Assembly: GCF_000214595.1 (NCBI RefSeq)
Contig: NZ_AFIG01000001.1
Span: 1,716,382-1,780,381 of the forward strand
Length of the DNA stretch: 64,000 nucleotides
Direction: 5' to 3'
Source of the DNA: Methylophaga thalassica MP
GTDB taxonomy: Bacteria; Pseudomonadota; Gammaproteobacteria; Nitrosococcales; Methylophagaceae
Shown: positions 18,412 through 27,567 of the stretch, piece after piece
How the letters are laid out: every line of letters starts with the position of its first letter
How positions within the stretch are numbered: position 1 is the first letter of the stretch
Made by a program: the position numbers and the translations under genes
Notes under the pieces: model-generated
The model's input: only the letters and a program-made list of their open reading frames with translations
The model's database searches: none
Told to the model about the DNA's origin: nothing

Positions 18412-19716
18412 TCAGTTGGAACTCAGTTTATTCAAAATATTGCCTATAGCATCACATAACAAATGAAGATCAGATTCATCGATAATGTAAGGCGGCATAA
18501 TATAAATCATAGTTCTGAATGGTCTGATCCAGACGCCCTGATCAATAATAAATCCGGGCAGCCAATTCATCGCTTCATCAAGAGGCTCATTCAATTCAAC
18601 CACACCTATCGCGCCCTTAACTCTGACATCTTTGACTAATTCATGATCACGATATTTTGTCAGCTCAGTGTTAAGCCTGTTTTCGATAGTTGATACCTGG
18701 GTCTGCCAATCACTCTCCAACAGCAAATCAATACTGGCAGCTGCCACACAGCAAGCCAGCGGATTCGCCATGAAGGTGGGCCCATGCATCAACACACCGG
18801 AACCATCTGCCGCAATACCATCAGCCACCTGCTGATTACACATCACCGCCGCCAGCGTCATATAACCACCTGTCAGAGCTTTACCCATACAAATAATATC
18901 TGGAACGATACCAGCCTGTTCGTAAGCAAACATGGAGCCCGTTCGACCAAAACCAGTCGCAATCTCATCAAAAATCAACAGGATATCAAATTCATCACAT
19001 AAAGCACGGATCTGACGAAGATACTCGGCACAATACATACGCATACCGCCCGCCCCTTGAACCAAAGGCTCGACGATAACAGCGGCTAATTCATGGTGAT
19101 GTTTTTCCACCAATTGTTTGAAATTTTCGATATAGCTGTCCTGCCAATCAGCATCATCCCGACACTCTGGTGCAGCAGCAAACAAATGCTTCGGCAGCAC
19201 TTTCTCAAACATCTTATGCATGCCATTAACCGGATCACAGACCGACATCGCGCCAAAGGTGTCACCGTGATAGCCGTTTCTAAATGTCAGCAGTCGATGT
19301 TTTTCGGCTTTGCCCTGAGCGAACCAGTATTGAATGGCCATCTTAATCGCCACTTCAACAGACACAGAACCTGAGTCGGCTAAAAATACATACTGCAAAC
19401 TGTCATCAGTAATCTCCACCAGCTTTCTGGCAAGATTGACTGCCGGTGCATGTGTCAGCCCACCAAACATGACATGAGACATCGAGTCTATTTGCTGATG
19501 AGCGGCTTCATTAAGCTTCGGATGATTGTAGCCATGAATGGTTGACCACCAGGATGACATGCCATCAACCACTTCACGACCATCAGCCAGAGTTAATCTC
19601 ACGCCTTTTGCTGACACAACCTCGTGTAATAGAGGCGGATTGGTCACGCTGGTATAAGGGTGCCAGATGTGAGCGGCATCAAATTCAAGGTTACTTAGTT
19701 CTGTCATATTATTCAC
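18412..19716 (-). CDS. bioA: adenosylmethionine-8-amino-7-oxononanoate aminotransferase BioA
   Basis: About 434 residues, fold-type I PLP aminotransferase of class III. BioA hallmarks are AAHIWHPYTSV at the N-terminus, DGMSSWWSTIHGYNHP, and the PLP lysine in ICMGKALTGGYMTLAAV. It makes 7,8-diaminopelargonate using S-adenosylmethionine as amino donor in biotin synthesis. The frame opens with GTG at 19716; the ATG three codons later (19707, MTELSNLEF) is an equally good start. No other bio gene is adjacent. The gene is separated from iscA by a terminator. Confidence 0.95.
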   Translation of the reverse strand: MNNMTELSNLEFDAAHIWHPYTSVTNPPLLHEVVSAKGVRLTLADGREVVDGMSSWWSTIHGYNHPKLNEAAHQQIDSMSHVMFGGLTHAPAVNLARKLVEITDDSLQYVFLADSGSVSVEVAIKMAIQYWFAQGKAEKHRLLTFRNGYHGDTFGAMSVCDPVNGMHKMFEKVLPKHLFAAAPECRDDADWQDSYIENFKQLVEKHHHELAAVIVEPLVQGAGGMRMYCAEYLRQIRALCDEFDILLIFDEIATGFGRTGSMFAYEQAGIVPDIICMGKALTGGYMTLAAVMCNQQVADGIAADGSGVLMHGPTFMANPLACCVAAASIDLLLESDWQTQVSTIENRLNTELTKYRDHELVKDVRVKGAIGVVELNEPLDEAMNWLPGFIIDQGVWIRPFRTMIYIMPPYIIDESDLHLLCDAIGNILNKLSSN

Positions 19717-19764
19717 TAGATATTAACTGGCTCATACTGAGCTTTATTTAAATTCATGGTGCTA

Positions 19765-19793
19765 AAAACAATAATGCCCGCATTTAGCGGGCA
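19765..19793 (-). terminator. terminator after iscA
   Basis: TGCCCGC (19775-19781) and GCGGGCA (19787-19793) with a 5-base loop, followed on the minus strand by a T-rich tail. It lies 24 bp after the iscA stop and ends the queA-to-iscA gene run. Confidence 0.75.
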
Positions 19794-19816
19794 CTAGTGA
19801 GAATAAATATTATCGC

Positions 19817-20143
19817 TTATTTGGTGACACTGAAACTTTCACCACAGCCACACTCAGAAACCACATTAGGATTTCGGAATTTGAAGCTCTGGTTTAACCC
19901 TTCGCGAACAAAGTCGAGTTCCATACCATCCAGTATCGGCATGGCCTCTTCATTAATAACGACTTTGACATCACCCTGTTCAACAACGACATCGTCAGCA
20001 GCCACGTCGTCTGCATAGTCAAGTGCGTAGCTGTAACCTGAACAACCACTTTTGACGACACCGATTCTTAAACCGACACCTGAAGCACGTTTGGTCATCA
20101 TATCTCTGACACGGTTAATGGCAGATTCTGTCAATGTAATCAT
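19817..20143 (-). CDS. iscA: iron-sulfur cluster assembly A-type carrier (IscA family)
   Basis: 108 residues of the HesB/IscA family with the three conserved cysteines: one in GVVKSGCSGYSY and two in the C-terminal ECGCGESF. It accepts and delivers Fe-S clusters. It follows iscR by 150 bp rather than sitting after iscS and iscU, so the canonical isc operon is split in this organism. The CGCGESF ending favours IscA or SufA over ErpA, but the exact subfamily cannot be fixed by eye. Confidence 0.9.
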   Translation of the reverse strand: MITLTESAINRVRDMMTKRASGVGLRIGVVKSGCSGYSYALDYADDVAADDVVVEQGDVKVVINEEAMPILDGMELDFVREGLNQSFKFRNPNVVSECGCGESFSVTK

Positions 20144-20293
20144 ATTTTCACCTATATCACTCAGTGATTAAGACGCTAGCTTATTAAGGATGTTCAATCT
20201 GAATGAGAACAAAAGCACTCATCAATTGACATTGAATAATTGGATTGGAAAAGTCTACTACTTAACAGCAGATGCAGTCAGTCGCCGAATAAG

Positions 20294-20740
20294 CTAAATC
20301 ATATCAAATGCGATGACTTTCTCGCCGTTTCGACTCTTCTCAAAGTTAGACACAACTTGAGCCAGAGTAATGCCATCAAGATACACACGAATCTGATCAC
20401 TTAGGCTTTGCCATAACTCATGACTTAAACACTGCTCATGGCCATGACAATTTTGTCGGCCTTCGCACTGGGTACTATCCACTTTTTCATCAACAGCAGA
20501 GATAACATCTAAAACAGTAATGGTGTCTGCCGCCCGACTTAATCGATATCCACCACCCGGACCACGAGAACTGCTAACAAGACCTTGTTTTCGCAGTCTG
20601 GCAAATAACTGTTCCAGATAAGATAAAGAGATACCTTGTCTTTCTGAAATATCTGCCAGTGTTATCGCGCCTACGCCATAATTGAGGCTGAGATCGAGCA
20701 TCGCAGTCACCGCGTAGCGACCTTTTGTGGTTAAACGCAT
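20294..20740 (-). CDS. iscR: Fe-S cluster regulator IscR
   Basis: Rrf2-family regulator starting at the ATG at 20740 ([19 protein letters not shown]), 148 residues. Winged helix with the wing signature [20 protein letters not shown], and the three [2Fe-2S] cysteines in [19 protein letters not shown]. IscR with cluster represses type-1 promoters, including its own. A 25-bp type-1 site lies 41-65 bp upstream of this start, directly supporting autoregulation. iscA follows; iscS and iscU do not. Confidence 0.95.
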   Translation of the reverse strand: MRLTTKGRYAVTAMLDLSLNYGVGAITLADISERQGISLSYLEQLFARLRKQGLVSSSRGPGGGYRLSRAADTITVLDVISAVDEKVDSTQCEGRQNCHGHEQCLSHELWQSLSDQIRVYLDGITLAQVVSNFEKSRNGEKVIAFDMI

Positions 20741-20757
20741 TCTTACCAATCCAGAAT

Positions 20758-20778
20758 AAACTTTATCCAGTAAAGTTT
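20758..20778. repeat. perfect inverted repeat between the IscR site and iscR
   Basis: AAACTTTA, five-base centre TCCAG, TAAAGTTT: an 8-bp perfect inverted repeat ending 18 bp from the iscR start. It could be a second operator or overlap the -10 region. Confidence 0.45.
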
Positions 20779-20780
20779 AC

Positions 20781-20805
20781 ATGCCTGACTATTTTAGTCA
20801 ACTTT
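20781..20805. promoter_or_regulatory. IscR type-1 binding site
   Basis: Compared with the E. coli type-1 consensus (AT-rich ends around YYGACT, a 5-base AT centre and AGTCRR), this 25-bp site agrees at 23 of 25 positions on the minus strand, including the GACT and AGTC cores. It overlaps the cysE stop codon and lies upstream of iscR, so it most likely mediates autorepression. Confidence 0.8.
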
Positions 20806-21583
20806 TATTCTCTTCATTATCTTTATAGATATCACAGCCTTCCAGATCCGGCATTTCCACGTCTGGTAACTCGCCTCCGAGCCTGTGAATTGTTTTGCAC
20901 ATGGCATCAACGCGCTTATCCATCGCATGAACATGCTGAATTAAACCATGAATAGCCGTAGCGACCGGGTCCATGGTTTTACTCGATGTGCCATAGGCAT
21001 CAAAGCCCACAGACTGAGCCAGTTTCTGGCGTTGTTTTTCATCTTCACTCAGATTCGTTTTAACGACCCTGCCCGGCACACCCACAACGGTGTCGCCTGA
21101 TGCCACATCTTTAACCACCACGGCATTAGAGCCAATACGAGCACCATCATGAAGTGTAATAGGCCCAAGCACTTTCGCTCCGGCACCGACTACAATATTA
21201 TTGCCCAGCGTAGGGTGACGTTTGCCTTCTTTCCATGATGTACCACCTAATGTCACACCATGATAAAGCGTCACATCATCACCAATTTCAGCGGTTTCAC
21301 CAATCACGACACCCATGCCATGGTCGATAAAAAAGCGACGGCCAATCTTCGCGCCAGGATGAATTTCAATCCCTGTCAGCCAACGAGCAATCGAGGAAAT
21401 AAACTTCGCCAACCACTTCCAGTTTGAACGCCACAGCCAATGGCTCAACCGATGACATTGCAGTGCATGCACACCAGGATAAGTTGTGACAATTTCAAAG
21501 ACATTACGCGCTGCTGGATCACGGTCAAATACACAAGAAATATCTTCTTTGATACGTTCCCAACGGCTTATATTTTCTGTCAT
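20798..21583 (-). CDS. cysE: serine O-acetyltransferase CysE
   Basis: 261 residues with the left-handed beta-helix of hexapeptide acetyltransferases: [41 protein letters not shown] is the CysE core with catalytic Asp-His. It makes O-acetylserine, the first step of cysteine synthesis, in the cytoplasm. It overlaps trmJ by 4 bp and its 3' end carries the iscR operator. Cysteine supply and Fe-S regulation share this locus in many gammaproteobacteria. Confidence 0.95.
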   Translation of the reverse strand: MTENISRWERIKEDISCVFDRDPAARNVFEIVTTYPGVHALQCHRLSHWLWRSNWKWLAKFISSIARWLTGIEIHPGAKIGRRFFIDHGMGVVIGETAEIGDDVTLYHGVTLGGTSWKEGKRHPTLGNNIVVGAGAKVLGPITLHDGARIGSNAVVVKDVASGDTVVGVPGRVVKTNLSEDEKQRQKLAQSVGFDAYGTSSKTMDPVATAIHGLIQHVHAMDKRVDAMCKTIHRLGGELPDVEMPDLEGCDIYKDNEENKS

Positions 21584-22311
21584 TCTTTCCTCGCTTTGGT
21601 TTCTGCTGCACGCAAAATACCATGCATAATTTGTAGTTCATTACGATCCAGGTCGGCCCGGTTGAATAATCGACGAATCCGCCGTAATAAATACCGTGGA
21701 TTCTCTGGGTCCAGAAAACCAATCGTCGTTAATGAACGCTCAAAATGATCATATAAGTGAGCTAAATCGTCTGCTGTGATCGCTTCACGCTCTTCACCAA
21801 TTCGGCCATGATCAATATTGGGTTGAAAGCTCATTCTGAGTTCATAGGCCACTACTTGTACAGCGGCCGCCAGATTCAAAGAACTATAGTCCGGGTTGGC
21901 AGGAATATTAACTAAATACTGACAACGGTCGATCTCTTCATTAGAGAGGCCAGAGTGTTCACGACCAAACACAATAGCTATATGCGTGTCATCATCGAAT
22001 TTTTCAAGTTGCGTGACGGCTTCACGTGGATTCATCACAGGTACATGCAAGTGACGCAAGCGTGCACTCATTGCAAAAGCATAATGACATCCAACCAGAG
22101 CCTCGTCGAGACTATCATGAACCACGGCGCGGTGTAACACATCATCAGCACCCGATGCCCGCGTAGTCGCTTCAGCACTTGGGTAAATTTTTGGCGAGAC
22201 AAGATGTAAATTCGTTATCCCCATCGTTTTCATCGCTCTGGCAGCGGCACCAATATTACCGGGGTGCGTTGTCCCTACCAGCACAAAACGAACATTATCC
22301 AACGACTTCAT
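21580..22311 (-). CDS. trmJ: tRNA (cytidine/uridine-2'-O-)-methyltransferase TrmJ
   Basis: 243-residue SPOUT methyltransferase. The N-terminal [25 protein letters not shown], the [14 protein letters not shown] loop and the [23 protein letters not shown] knot motif identify TrmJ, which 2'-O-methylates position 32 of tRNAs. It overlaps queA by 17 bp and cysE by 4 bp. The trmJ-cysE-iscR order is usual in gammaproteobacteria; queA upstream makes a tRNA-modification pair. Confidence 0.95.
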   Translation of the reverse strand: MKSLDNVRFVLVGTTHPGNIGAAARAMKTMGITNLHLVSPKIYPSAEATTRASGADDVLHRAVVHDSLDEALVGCHYAFAMSARLRHLHVPVMNPREAVTQLEKFDDDTHIAIVFGREHSGLSNEEIDRCQYLVNIPANPDYSSLNLAAAVQVVAYELRMSFQPNIDHGRIGEEREAITADDLAHLYDHFERSLTTIGFLDPENPRYLLRRIRRLFNRADLDRNELQIMHGILRAAETKARKE

Positions 22312-23338
22312 TATTATTCCTTGTTATAAACATGGCATCACCGTAACTGAAAAACCGATAACGCTGCTGGATAGCATGCTGATATGCATCCATGATGTGC
22401 TGTTTACCTGCAAAAGCAGACACGAGCATTAATAATGTTGACTCAGACAGATGAAAATTCGTCACCATGGCATCAACACTTTTAAATTGGTAACCGGGAT
22501 AAATAAAAATATCCGTTTCACCTTGGTAAGCAGAAATTTCGCCATTAGCAGAGGCCGACTCTAAGGCACGAACACTGGTAGTGCCCACTGCAATCACACG
22601 ACCACCGCGTGCCCTTGTTGCTTTGACTTGTTCTGCCACCTGTTCGCTGACATCGATCACTTCTTTATGCATTTGATGCGACCGGACATCATCCACTCTG
22701 ACAGGTTGGAATGTACCAGCGCCCACATGCAAAGTTAACTCTGCTGTTTCAATACCCGCTTCACGGATTCTATTTAATAACGCTTCATCAAAATGCAGAC
22801 CTGCTGTTGGTGCTGCTACCGCACCGACATTTCGGGCGTAAACGGTTTGATAACGGTCTAAATCTTCCTTATCAACTTCCCTTTCAATATAAGGCGGTAA
22901 CGGCAGTCGTCCATACGCTTCTAATGCATCAATAACAGACTCAATACCGTGAAACTTAAGTTCAAATAAGGCATCGTGACGGACCAACACTTCTACATCA
23001 AGGGCGCCCTCCAGTTGTAAATGACGGCCTGCAGTAGGCGATTTACTACTTCTTATATGGGCTAACACCCGACTTTCATCAAGTACACGTTCAATTAATA
23101 CTTCCACTTTGCCACCACTATCCTTCACGCCAAACAGTCGTGCAGGGATGACTTTGGTGTTATTAAATACCAATAAATCAGTCGGGTTCAGCAGAGATAA
23201 AAGATCGGTAAATTGTAAATCCTGACGCTGTCCATTATTCCCATCCAAAAACAATAATCGACTGGACGTTCGGTTTTCAGAAGGATATTGGGCGATCAGC
23301 TCTTCGGGCAAATCAAATTGGAAGTCACTCGTTTTCAT
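22295..23338 (-). CDS. queA: S-adenosylmethionine:tRNA ribosyltransferase-isomerase QueA
   Basis: 347 residues. Typical QueA motifs: [17 protein letters not shown] at the start, [48 protein letters not shown] and [19 protein letters not shown]. It converts preQ1-tRNA to epoxyqueuosine-tRNA in the cytoplasm. It is the first gene of the leftward run queA-trmJ-cysE-iscR-iscA; its promoter shares about 180 bp with tRNA-Leu. No tgt follows here, unlike in many relatives. Confidence 0.96.
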   Translation of the reverse strand: MKTSDFQFDLPEELIAQYPSENRTSSRLLFLDGNNGQRQDLQFTDLLSLLNPTDLLVFNNTKVIPARLFGVKDSGGKVEVLIERVLDESRVLAHIRSSKSPTAGRHLQLEGALDVEVLVRHDALFELKFHGIESVIDALEAYGRLPLPPYIEREVDKEDLDRYQTVYARNVGAVAAPTAGLHFDEALLNRIREAGIETAELTLHVGAGTFQPVRVDDVRSHQMHKEVIDVSEQVAEQVKATRARGGRVIAVGTTSVRALESASANGEISAYQGETDIFIYPGYQFKSVDAMVTNFHLSESTLLMLVSAFAGKQHIMDAYQHAIQQRYRFFSYGDAMFITRNNNEVVG

Positions 23339-23499
23339 GGCGCGATCATAGCAAAATGTCTATGAAAACAGCATTTAATTAATACAAATCACCATGATTT
23401 GTGTGGAATAAATGTACCTTTAGCTATTACTATCAACCAGTTAGATTTTAGCGTCGGTAACAAATGAAAATCGGTCTTCCCATCCACCGGGGTAGACGT

Positions 23500-23505
23500 T
23501 ATAAT
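23500..23505 (+). promoter_or_regulatory. -10 element for tRNA-Leu
   Basis: A perfect TATAAT lies 14 bp before the tRNA and is followed by a GC-rich discriminator (TTCGCGC), as expected for stringently controlled stable-RNA promoters. The -35 region is less clear. Confidence 0.65.
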
Positions 23506-23519
23506 TTCGCGCTTAGGTT

Positions 23520-23606
23520 GCCGGGGTGGCGGAACTGGTAGACGCGCCGGATTCAAAATCCGGTTGGGGAAACTCAGTGTGGGTTCGATTCCCACCCTCG
23601 GTACCA
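23520..23606 (+). tRNA. tRNA-Leu(CAA)
   Basis: 87 bases including an encoded CCA end. The acceptor stem GCCGGGG pairs with CCTCGGT (two G-U pairs), the anticodon arm CCGGA/TCCGG encloses loop TTCAAAA with anticodon CAA at 23554-23556, the long variable arm marks a class II tRNA, and GGTTCGATTCC is the T-loop. It reads UUG codons. Confidence 0.97.
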
Positions 23607-24174
23607 ACCTAATATCTAGCTCTCATAAATCTATATATTTCTCAATAGCTTAACAAGAACATGATTATATAGTCATGTCTGTCGGCTTTCGATTATTTTA
23701 GAAATTCATGCCTGCACTAACATCCAAGAAACTTTTTCTGGATTGTTTTAACAAATTTTACTGTTTGTTAATTGCTAATACATTTATCCGTTTTGCAATC
23801 ATGGTAAAAGCCTTGCTCTGTATAGCTTAATCGCTGGATAAAACTTGGGGCGGCAAACGCCCACTTTGGATGACATCAGGGGTGTAATGTTTTGTTAAGT
23901 GGGGCTTGCCATAGAAAAAAAGCGGGCATCTAAAAAGCAACAATTGAAGCCGAGGAGAGTAAGAGAGAGGTGTAACTGATACCCGCGATTCAGAAAATAT
24001 AGCATTCAATTATGACTGTTTTATGAATCGACCAATTATCTTTGTTTGAGCTCTGCAAATAACAAAAGATAAGATCTAACGGCTTACCCTGAATAGCAGA
24101 TAACTTGCTCAGCTTCACCAAAGGCATAGATAAAACAGCCTCTCCCCTACCACTTTAAATTCACAGCTAGCCGT
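23607..24174. other. 568-bp intergenic region
   Basis: Gene-poor, AT-rich stretch after tRNA-Leu. It holds a small hairpin (GGGCG/CGCCC at 23848-23862) and the candidate small RNA at 23915-23989. A 60-codon frame at 23827-24009 is not convincing because it runs through both structures and has no ribosome binding site. I saw no duplicated tRNA end that would mark an integrated element. Confidence 0.6.
23915..23989 (-). ncRNA. candidate CU-rich small RNA
   Basis: On the minus strand an extended -10 (TGC-TATATT, 23996-24001) is followed within 8-10 bases by GCGGGTATC, which pairs over 47 bases with GATGCCCGC, followed at once by seven U. The 9-bp stem has one G-U pair. The enclosed loop is pyrimidine-rich (CACCTCTCTCTTACTCTCCTC is its core, split here by reading) and complementary to Shine-Dalgarno-like sequences. 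Promoter, stem and terminator fit a discrete RNA of about 75 nt. There is no direct proof of transcription. Confidence 0.45.
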
Positions 24175-24774
24175 TTATCCAGTCTGTTTTTCAAGTAAAC
24201 GTTTTATCAAGGCGAAAGATACCGGCTTTTCTTCTAAAATCACATTGTCTGGCAGGGTCAGCTTTTTCATTAAAGCCGCTTTATCGTGTTGGGTCATGAT
24301 AATAATTTTGGCATGCTGGGTTTCGTTGTTCTTTCTGATAGCACGAGCCATATTTATCACATCGATATCATCCATATCCCAATCAACCATAATGAGGTTT
24401 GGTTTATGAAGACCAGACATAATCAACGCATCTAAGCCACAATCTGTTATGTGGATATTGGTCGGTAAGCCTTCCTGCCACTGCAGCAACTGGGATTCAT
24501 ATAATTTAGATAAGTCACGGTCTTTATCAACAAGTAAAACTGTCAGCTCAGCGTTCAGATTGATCGTCGAGTTTTTAGATATTTTTAGCTCTTCAGGAAT
24601 CGGTTTCCCTAATTTCTCAGCGAGTCGAATCACTTCATCTTCAGAGATTCGTCTATGGCCGCCCAGTGTTTTTACAACATTAATTAAGCCGTTATTTGCC
24701 CATAGCTGTATGGTTCTGGCGGTAACACCAAGTAAGCTGGCAAGTTGAGTAGTGGTAAACAATCTTTTTTCCAT
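24175..24774 (-). CDS. MerR-type HTH fused to a C-terminal receiver domain
   Basis: About 199 residues from the ATG at 24774. The N-terminal 60 residues are a MerR/HTH_17 DNA-binding domain (FTTTQLASLLGVTARTIQLWANNGL, then LGGHRRISEDEVIRLAEKLG). The rest is a CheY-like receiver with the acidic pair (LLVDKDRD), phosphoacceptor Asp in LIMVDWDMDD, Thr in IIIMTQHDK and Lys in EEKPVS. The order is reversed compared with ordinary response regulators. No kinase is adjacent. It probably regulates its own promoter, which contains CACAC/GTGTG repeats. Confidence 0.8.
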   Translation of the reverse strand: MEKRLFTTTQLASLLGVTARTIQLWANNGLINVVKTLGGHRRISEDEVIRLAEKLGKPIPEELKISKNSTINLNAELTVLLVDKDRDLSKLYESQLLQWQEGLPTNIHITDCGLDALIMSGLHKPNLIMVDWDMDDIDVINMARAIRKNNETQHAKIIIMTQHDKAALMKKLTLPDNVILEEKPVSFALIKRLLEKQTG

Positions 24775-24780
24775 AACAAT

Positions 24781-24801
24781 CACACCATATTAAGTTGTGT
24801 G
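24781..24801. repeat. inverted repeat upstream of the MerR-receiver gene
   Basis: CACAC at 24781-24785 and GTGTG at 24797-24801, with a second overlapping match GTGT...TACAC ending near 24814. Located 7-27 bp from the start of the regulator and in the promoter region shared with the DUF2789 gene; candidate operator. Confidence 0.35.
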
Positions 24802-24949
24802 CAATAGTTTACACTAATTTAAGCTTTTTTTTGATTTTACGCTTAGATTGGGGCAATAAGTAAAATTAGTTATAAATTTGAAAGCCAGGCACTAGCTATT
24901 GTACTAATATGAAAGACAATTAAGACTTTTGAAAACAAGAGGTATTACC

Positions 24950-25180
24950 ATGGATACAAGTTTGCATTCACTGGAAAATTTATTTCTTCAGTTGGGTTTG
25001 GATAATAGTTCTGCAGCTATGGATGAGTTCATAAAACAGCATAAGCTAGAGCCAGAACAGCCTATCGAACAAGCTGAGTTCTGGACAGCCTCACAAAAGG
25101 CATTCATTCAGGAGTGTTTATCAGAAGACTCAGACTGGGCAGAGGTGGTCGATCAACTCAATGTGCTGCTTCATGAATAA
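24950..25180 (+). CDS. DUF2789 family small protein
   Basis: 76 residues from the ATG at 24950 (MDTSLHSLENLFLQLGLDN), supported by AAGAGG about 7 bases upstream. The sequence, ending in DWAEVVDQLNVLLHE, is typical of DUF2789, a short acidic, helical, cytoplasmic family of unknown function common in proteobacteria. Its stop codon touches the stop codon of cfa on the other strand, so the two genes converge with no spacer. Confidence 0.85.
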   Translation: MDTSLHSLENLFLQLGLDNSSAAMDEFIKQHKLEPEQPIEQAEFWTASQKAFIQECLSEDSDWAEVVDQLNVLLHE

Positions 25181-26368
25181 CTAGCGAATAGATCGATACG
25201 TTTCTAAACGGTCACGCTTGGTCAGAACAATTTGCCATAGCTGACCCTGGCGTGACTTGAAGAATCCGGCGCAGCTCATCAGGTAATATTTCCACATACG
25301 GTAGAAACGCTGGCTGTATTTTTGTGACAACTCAGGCCAAGCTTCCTCAAACCTGTCCCACCAGGCAAGAAGTGTCAGCGCATAGTCTTGCCCAAAGTTA
25401 TGCCAATCTTCTATCACCATACGTTTGTTTAAAACCCCTGCTATCTGCTCGGCTGAAGGCAGTTTTCCATTTCTGAAAATATATTTATCAATCCAGGGGT
25501 CCACACGGTGGATGGTTTTGTATATCCCGATTGTATGCAGAAGAAACAAACCATCGTCTTTGAGTAAACGATTTACGGTGTCGAAATAAATGGGGTAATT
25601 TTTTTCACCCACATGCTCAAACATCCCCACTGAAACAATCTTGTCAAACTGGCCATCTAAGTCGCGATAGTCAGTCAGACGAATTTCTACAGGTAAGCCT
25701 TGGCAACGTTGTTGAGCTAATTTTTGCTGCTCTTGAGATATGGTGATTCCTAACACTTCAACACCATAATTTTTTGCTGCATGTCTGGCTAAGCCACCCC
25801 AACCACAGCCTATTTCAAGTAGTTTCTCGCCGGGTTTGAGCTGCAGTTTTTTACAGATCATGTCGAGCTTATCAACCTGGGCTTGTTCCAGTGTATGGGC
25901 CTTTTGCCAGAAACCACATGAATAACTCATCGTCGGATCCAGCATGGCTTCAAACACATCATTGCCAATATCATAATGCTGCTCACCGACCTGATAAGCG
26001 CGCTTGACGGTTTGCAAATTAAAAAAACGATGACGGAGACTTTGAAAAATTAATGCAAATTTGCCCACACCGACCAGGTGTTCTTCAATATTGGCTCGCA
26101 TGATTCGATAAAAAAGCTCATCCAGGCGTTCACAGTCCCAAAGGCCATCCATGTAACTTTCACCAAAGCCCAATGAGCCTTTGGTTAATATCTGGGAATA
26201 AACATCACGATGATGAACCTGAATGTCCCAGGGCTCATTGTCATTAAAACGTACATCACACTGTTTGGCTAAATCACGTAGAACGGCAGGTGGAGTTAAA
26301 GAAGCCCGGCTTGAAGGGGAAGAGACGATGGCATCATCACTTTTATCATACTGCTTAAACCTAGTCAT
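25181..26368 (-). CDS. cfa: cyclopropane-fatty-acyl-phospholipid synthase
   Basis: 395 residues, the classical Cfa layout: N-terminal lipid-binding domain, then a Rossmann methyltransferase with VGEQHYDIGNDVFEAMLDPTM, YSCGFW, LEIGCGWGGLARHAA, VGMFEHVGEKNY and LLHTIGIYK. The residues that bind bicarbonate in E. coli Cfa (Cys of YSC, Glu of MFEH, His and Ile of LLHTIG) are all present. It adds a methylene from S-adenosylmethionine to unsaturated phospholipid acyl chains in the membrane. It is one of three Cfa-family genes in the window and the only one with the complete set. Confidence 0.93.
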   Translation of the reverse strand: MTRFKQYDKSDDAIVSSPSSRASLTPPAVLRDLAKQCDVRFNDNEPWDIQVHHRDVYSQILTKGSLGFGESYMDGLWDCERLDELFYRIMRANIEEHLVGVGKFALIFQSLRHRFFNLQTVKRAYQVGEQHYDIGNDVFEAMLDPTMSYSCGFWQKAHTLEQAQVDKLDMICKKLQLKPGEKLLEIGCGWGGLARHAAKNYGVEVLGITISQEQQKLAQQRCQGLPVEIRLTDYRDLDGQFDKIVSVGMFEHVGEKNYPIYFDTVNRLLKDDGLFLLHTIGIYKTIHRVDPWIDKYIFRNGKLPSAEQIAGVLNKRMVIEDWHNFGQDYALTLLAWWDRFEEAWPELSQKYSQRFYRMWKYYLMSCAGFFKSRQGQLWQIVLTKRDRLETYRSIR

Positions 26369-26481
26369 GCTTTTCCCGACCTCCAGAGAATGAGCGTGAA
26401 TAAATTGAAGAATCTACAATAATCGGTAAGTTACCTAGTTACAGGATAAATTACAATCCGTGTAATTACGTATGCCAATAT

Positions 26482-26517
26482 AAAAAACCCGAACAGACTT
26501 TGTCATGTTCGGGTTTA
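26482..26517 (-). terminator. terminator after bfr
   Basis: AAACCCGAACA and TGTTCGGGTTT form an 11-bp stem around an 8-10-base loop, followed on the minus strand by a T-tract. It is 25 bp downstream of the bacterioferritin stop. Confidence 0.85.
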
Positions 26518-26541
26518 TGTAATTGGATAATGCGTTAGTTA

Positions 26542-27021
26542 TTATTCTGCTTCTTTAACAATTTGTGCTTGATGATAGTTTTGTAGACCCATTTTCTCAA
26601 TCAGACCAAGCTGTGTTTCTAACCAGTCAACATGCTCTTCTTCTGAATTTAAAATATCCTGGAATAAATCACGGGTAACGTAGTCACCCACTGACTCACA
26701 ATATTTAATCGCTTCCTGTAGATCCGGAATAGCGTCTAATTCCAAAGCTAAATCACTTTCCAGCATTTCTTTTGTGTTTTCACCGATACGCAGTGCACCA
26801 AGATCTTGCAGGTTAGGTAGACCTTCCAAAAATAAAACACGCTCGGTTAATTTGTCAGCGTGTTTCATTTCATCTATCGACTCATGATATTCATGTTCGT
26901 ATAGATTATGTAAGCCCCAATCTTTATACATTTTGGCATGAAGAAAATATTGGTTAATGGCTACCAGTTCATTTCCTAATACTTTATTTAAATATTCGAT
27001 AACTTTTTTATCGCCTTTCAT
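26542..27021 (-). CDS. bfr: bacterioferritin
   Basis: 159 residues, standard Bfr length. It starts [36 protein letters not shown], with ferroxidase ligands Glu18, the ExxH pair of [14 protein letters not shown] and the [11 protein letters not shown] helix. Met of DEMKHAD is the usual haem ligand. The 24-mer stores iron and is drained through the small ferredoxin Bfd, encoded 318 bp upstream on the same strand. A terminator follows. Iron regulation is likely but the site directly before bfr is unclear. Confidence 0.95.
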   Translation of the reverse strand: MKGDKKVIEYLNKVLGNELVAINQYFLHAKMYKDWGLHNLYEHEYHESIDEMKHADKLTERVLFLEGLPNLQDLGALRIGENTKEMLESDLALELDAIPDLQEAIKYCESVGDYVTRDLFQDILNSEEEHVDWLETQLGLIEKMGLQNYHQAQIVKEAE

Positions 27022-27338
27022 AACAACCCCTCATTTTTGTATAAAGTTGCCATGATTATCGTTTGTCTTTTTCAAATGTCAAAGCTAAACGACTGTTTTA
27101 AAAATAAAATCGGAATTATTATCATCTAGATTGAAATATATCCGTCGCAGTAGACGAAATCCGTTAAGTGAGATTTTTCGGGATAAAAATCAAAAACACC
27201 TTAGTGTTTATCAACTTAGCTTAGATGAGTAGAAAGAACTTGGCCTTGCTGGAAACAGCTAACTGTTACAGATTGGACTGATGGTAATAATGAGAATCGC
27301 TAAGGATTAAAATGAGTTAAAAACAGATTGCGGGAAGA
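27022..27338. other. 317-bp region between bfd and bfr
   Basis: No gene seen. It contains AT-rich stretches, a short AAACAC/GTGTTT hairpin at 27194-27209 without a T-tract, and a weak Fur-like match around 27283-27302. Probably holds the bfr promoter. Confidence 0.4.
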
Positions 27339-27539
27339 TTAGCCTTCGCCTGAACAAGCTGAAGCCATAACATCAGTCTGTTCGAAGTCATTCAACATAC
27401 GGTTGACTTTAAATTGGCATTTACCACAACATGCAGATGCACCCGTCTGTTCACGAATATGATGCAGCGTGTTTGCACCGGACTCCATCGCCTCGGTAAT
27501 GGTGTCTGAGTTCACATTGTTACAGATACATACAATCAT
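27339..27539 (-). CDS. bfd: bacterioferritin-associated ferredoxin Bfd
   Basis: 66 residues with the Bfd [2Fe-2S] cysteine pattern: MIVCICNNV at the start (Cys4, Cys6) and SACCGKCQ (the second pair, CxxC). Bfd docks on bacterioferritin and delivers electrons that release stored iron when iron is scarce. A Fur-like box lies 29-47 bp upstream of the start, which fits induction under iron limitation. The extra C-terminal ASACSGEG tail has one more cysteine. Confidence 0.93.
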   Translation of the reverse strand: MIVCICNNVNSDTITEAMESGANTLHHIREQTGASACCGKCQFKVNRMLNDFEQTDVMASACSGEG

Positions 27540-27567
27540 TGTAGTGCCTATTCTTTAAGTCTTGGAT

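Noticed and set aside
23520-23606. tRNA-Leu as an attachment site of an integrated element
   Set aside because: No integrase gene and no direct repeat of the tRNA 3' end were seen downstream.
23827-24009. 60-codon minus-strand frame in the intergenic region after tRNA-Leu
   Set aside because: No ribosome binding site, low-complexity composition, and it runs through the extended -10 and the hairpin of the candidate RNA.
27283-27302. Possible second Fur box near the end of bfd
   Set aside because: Only the left half matches the consensus; too weak to list as a site.
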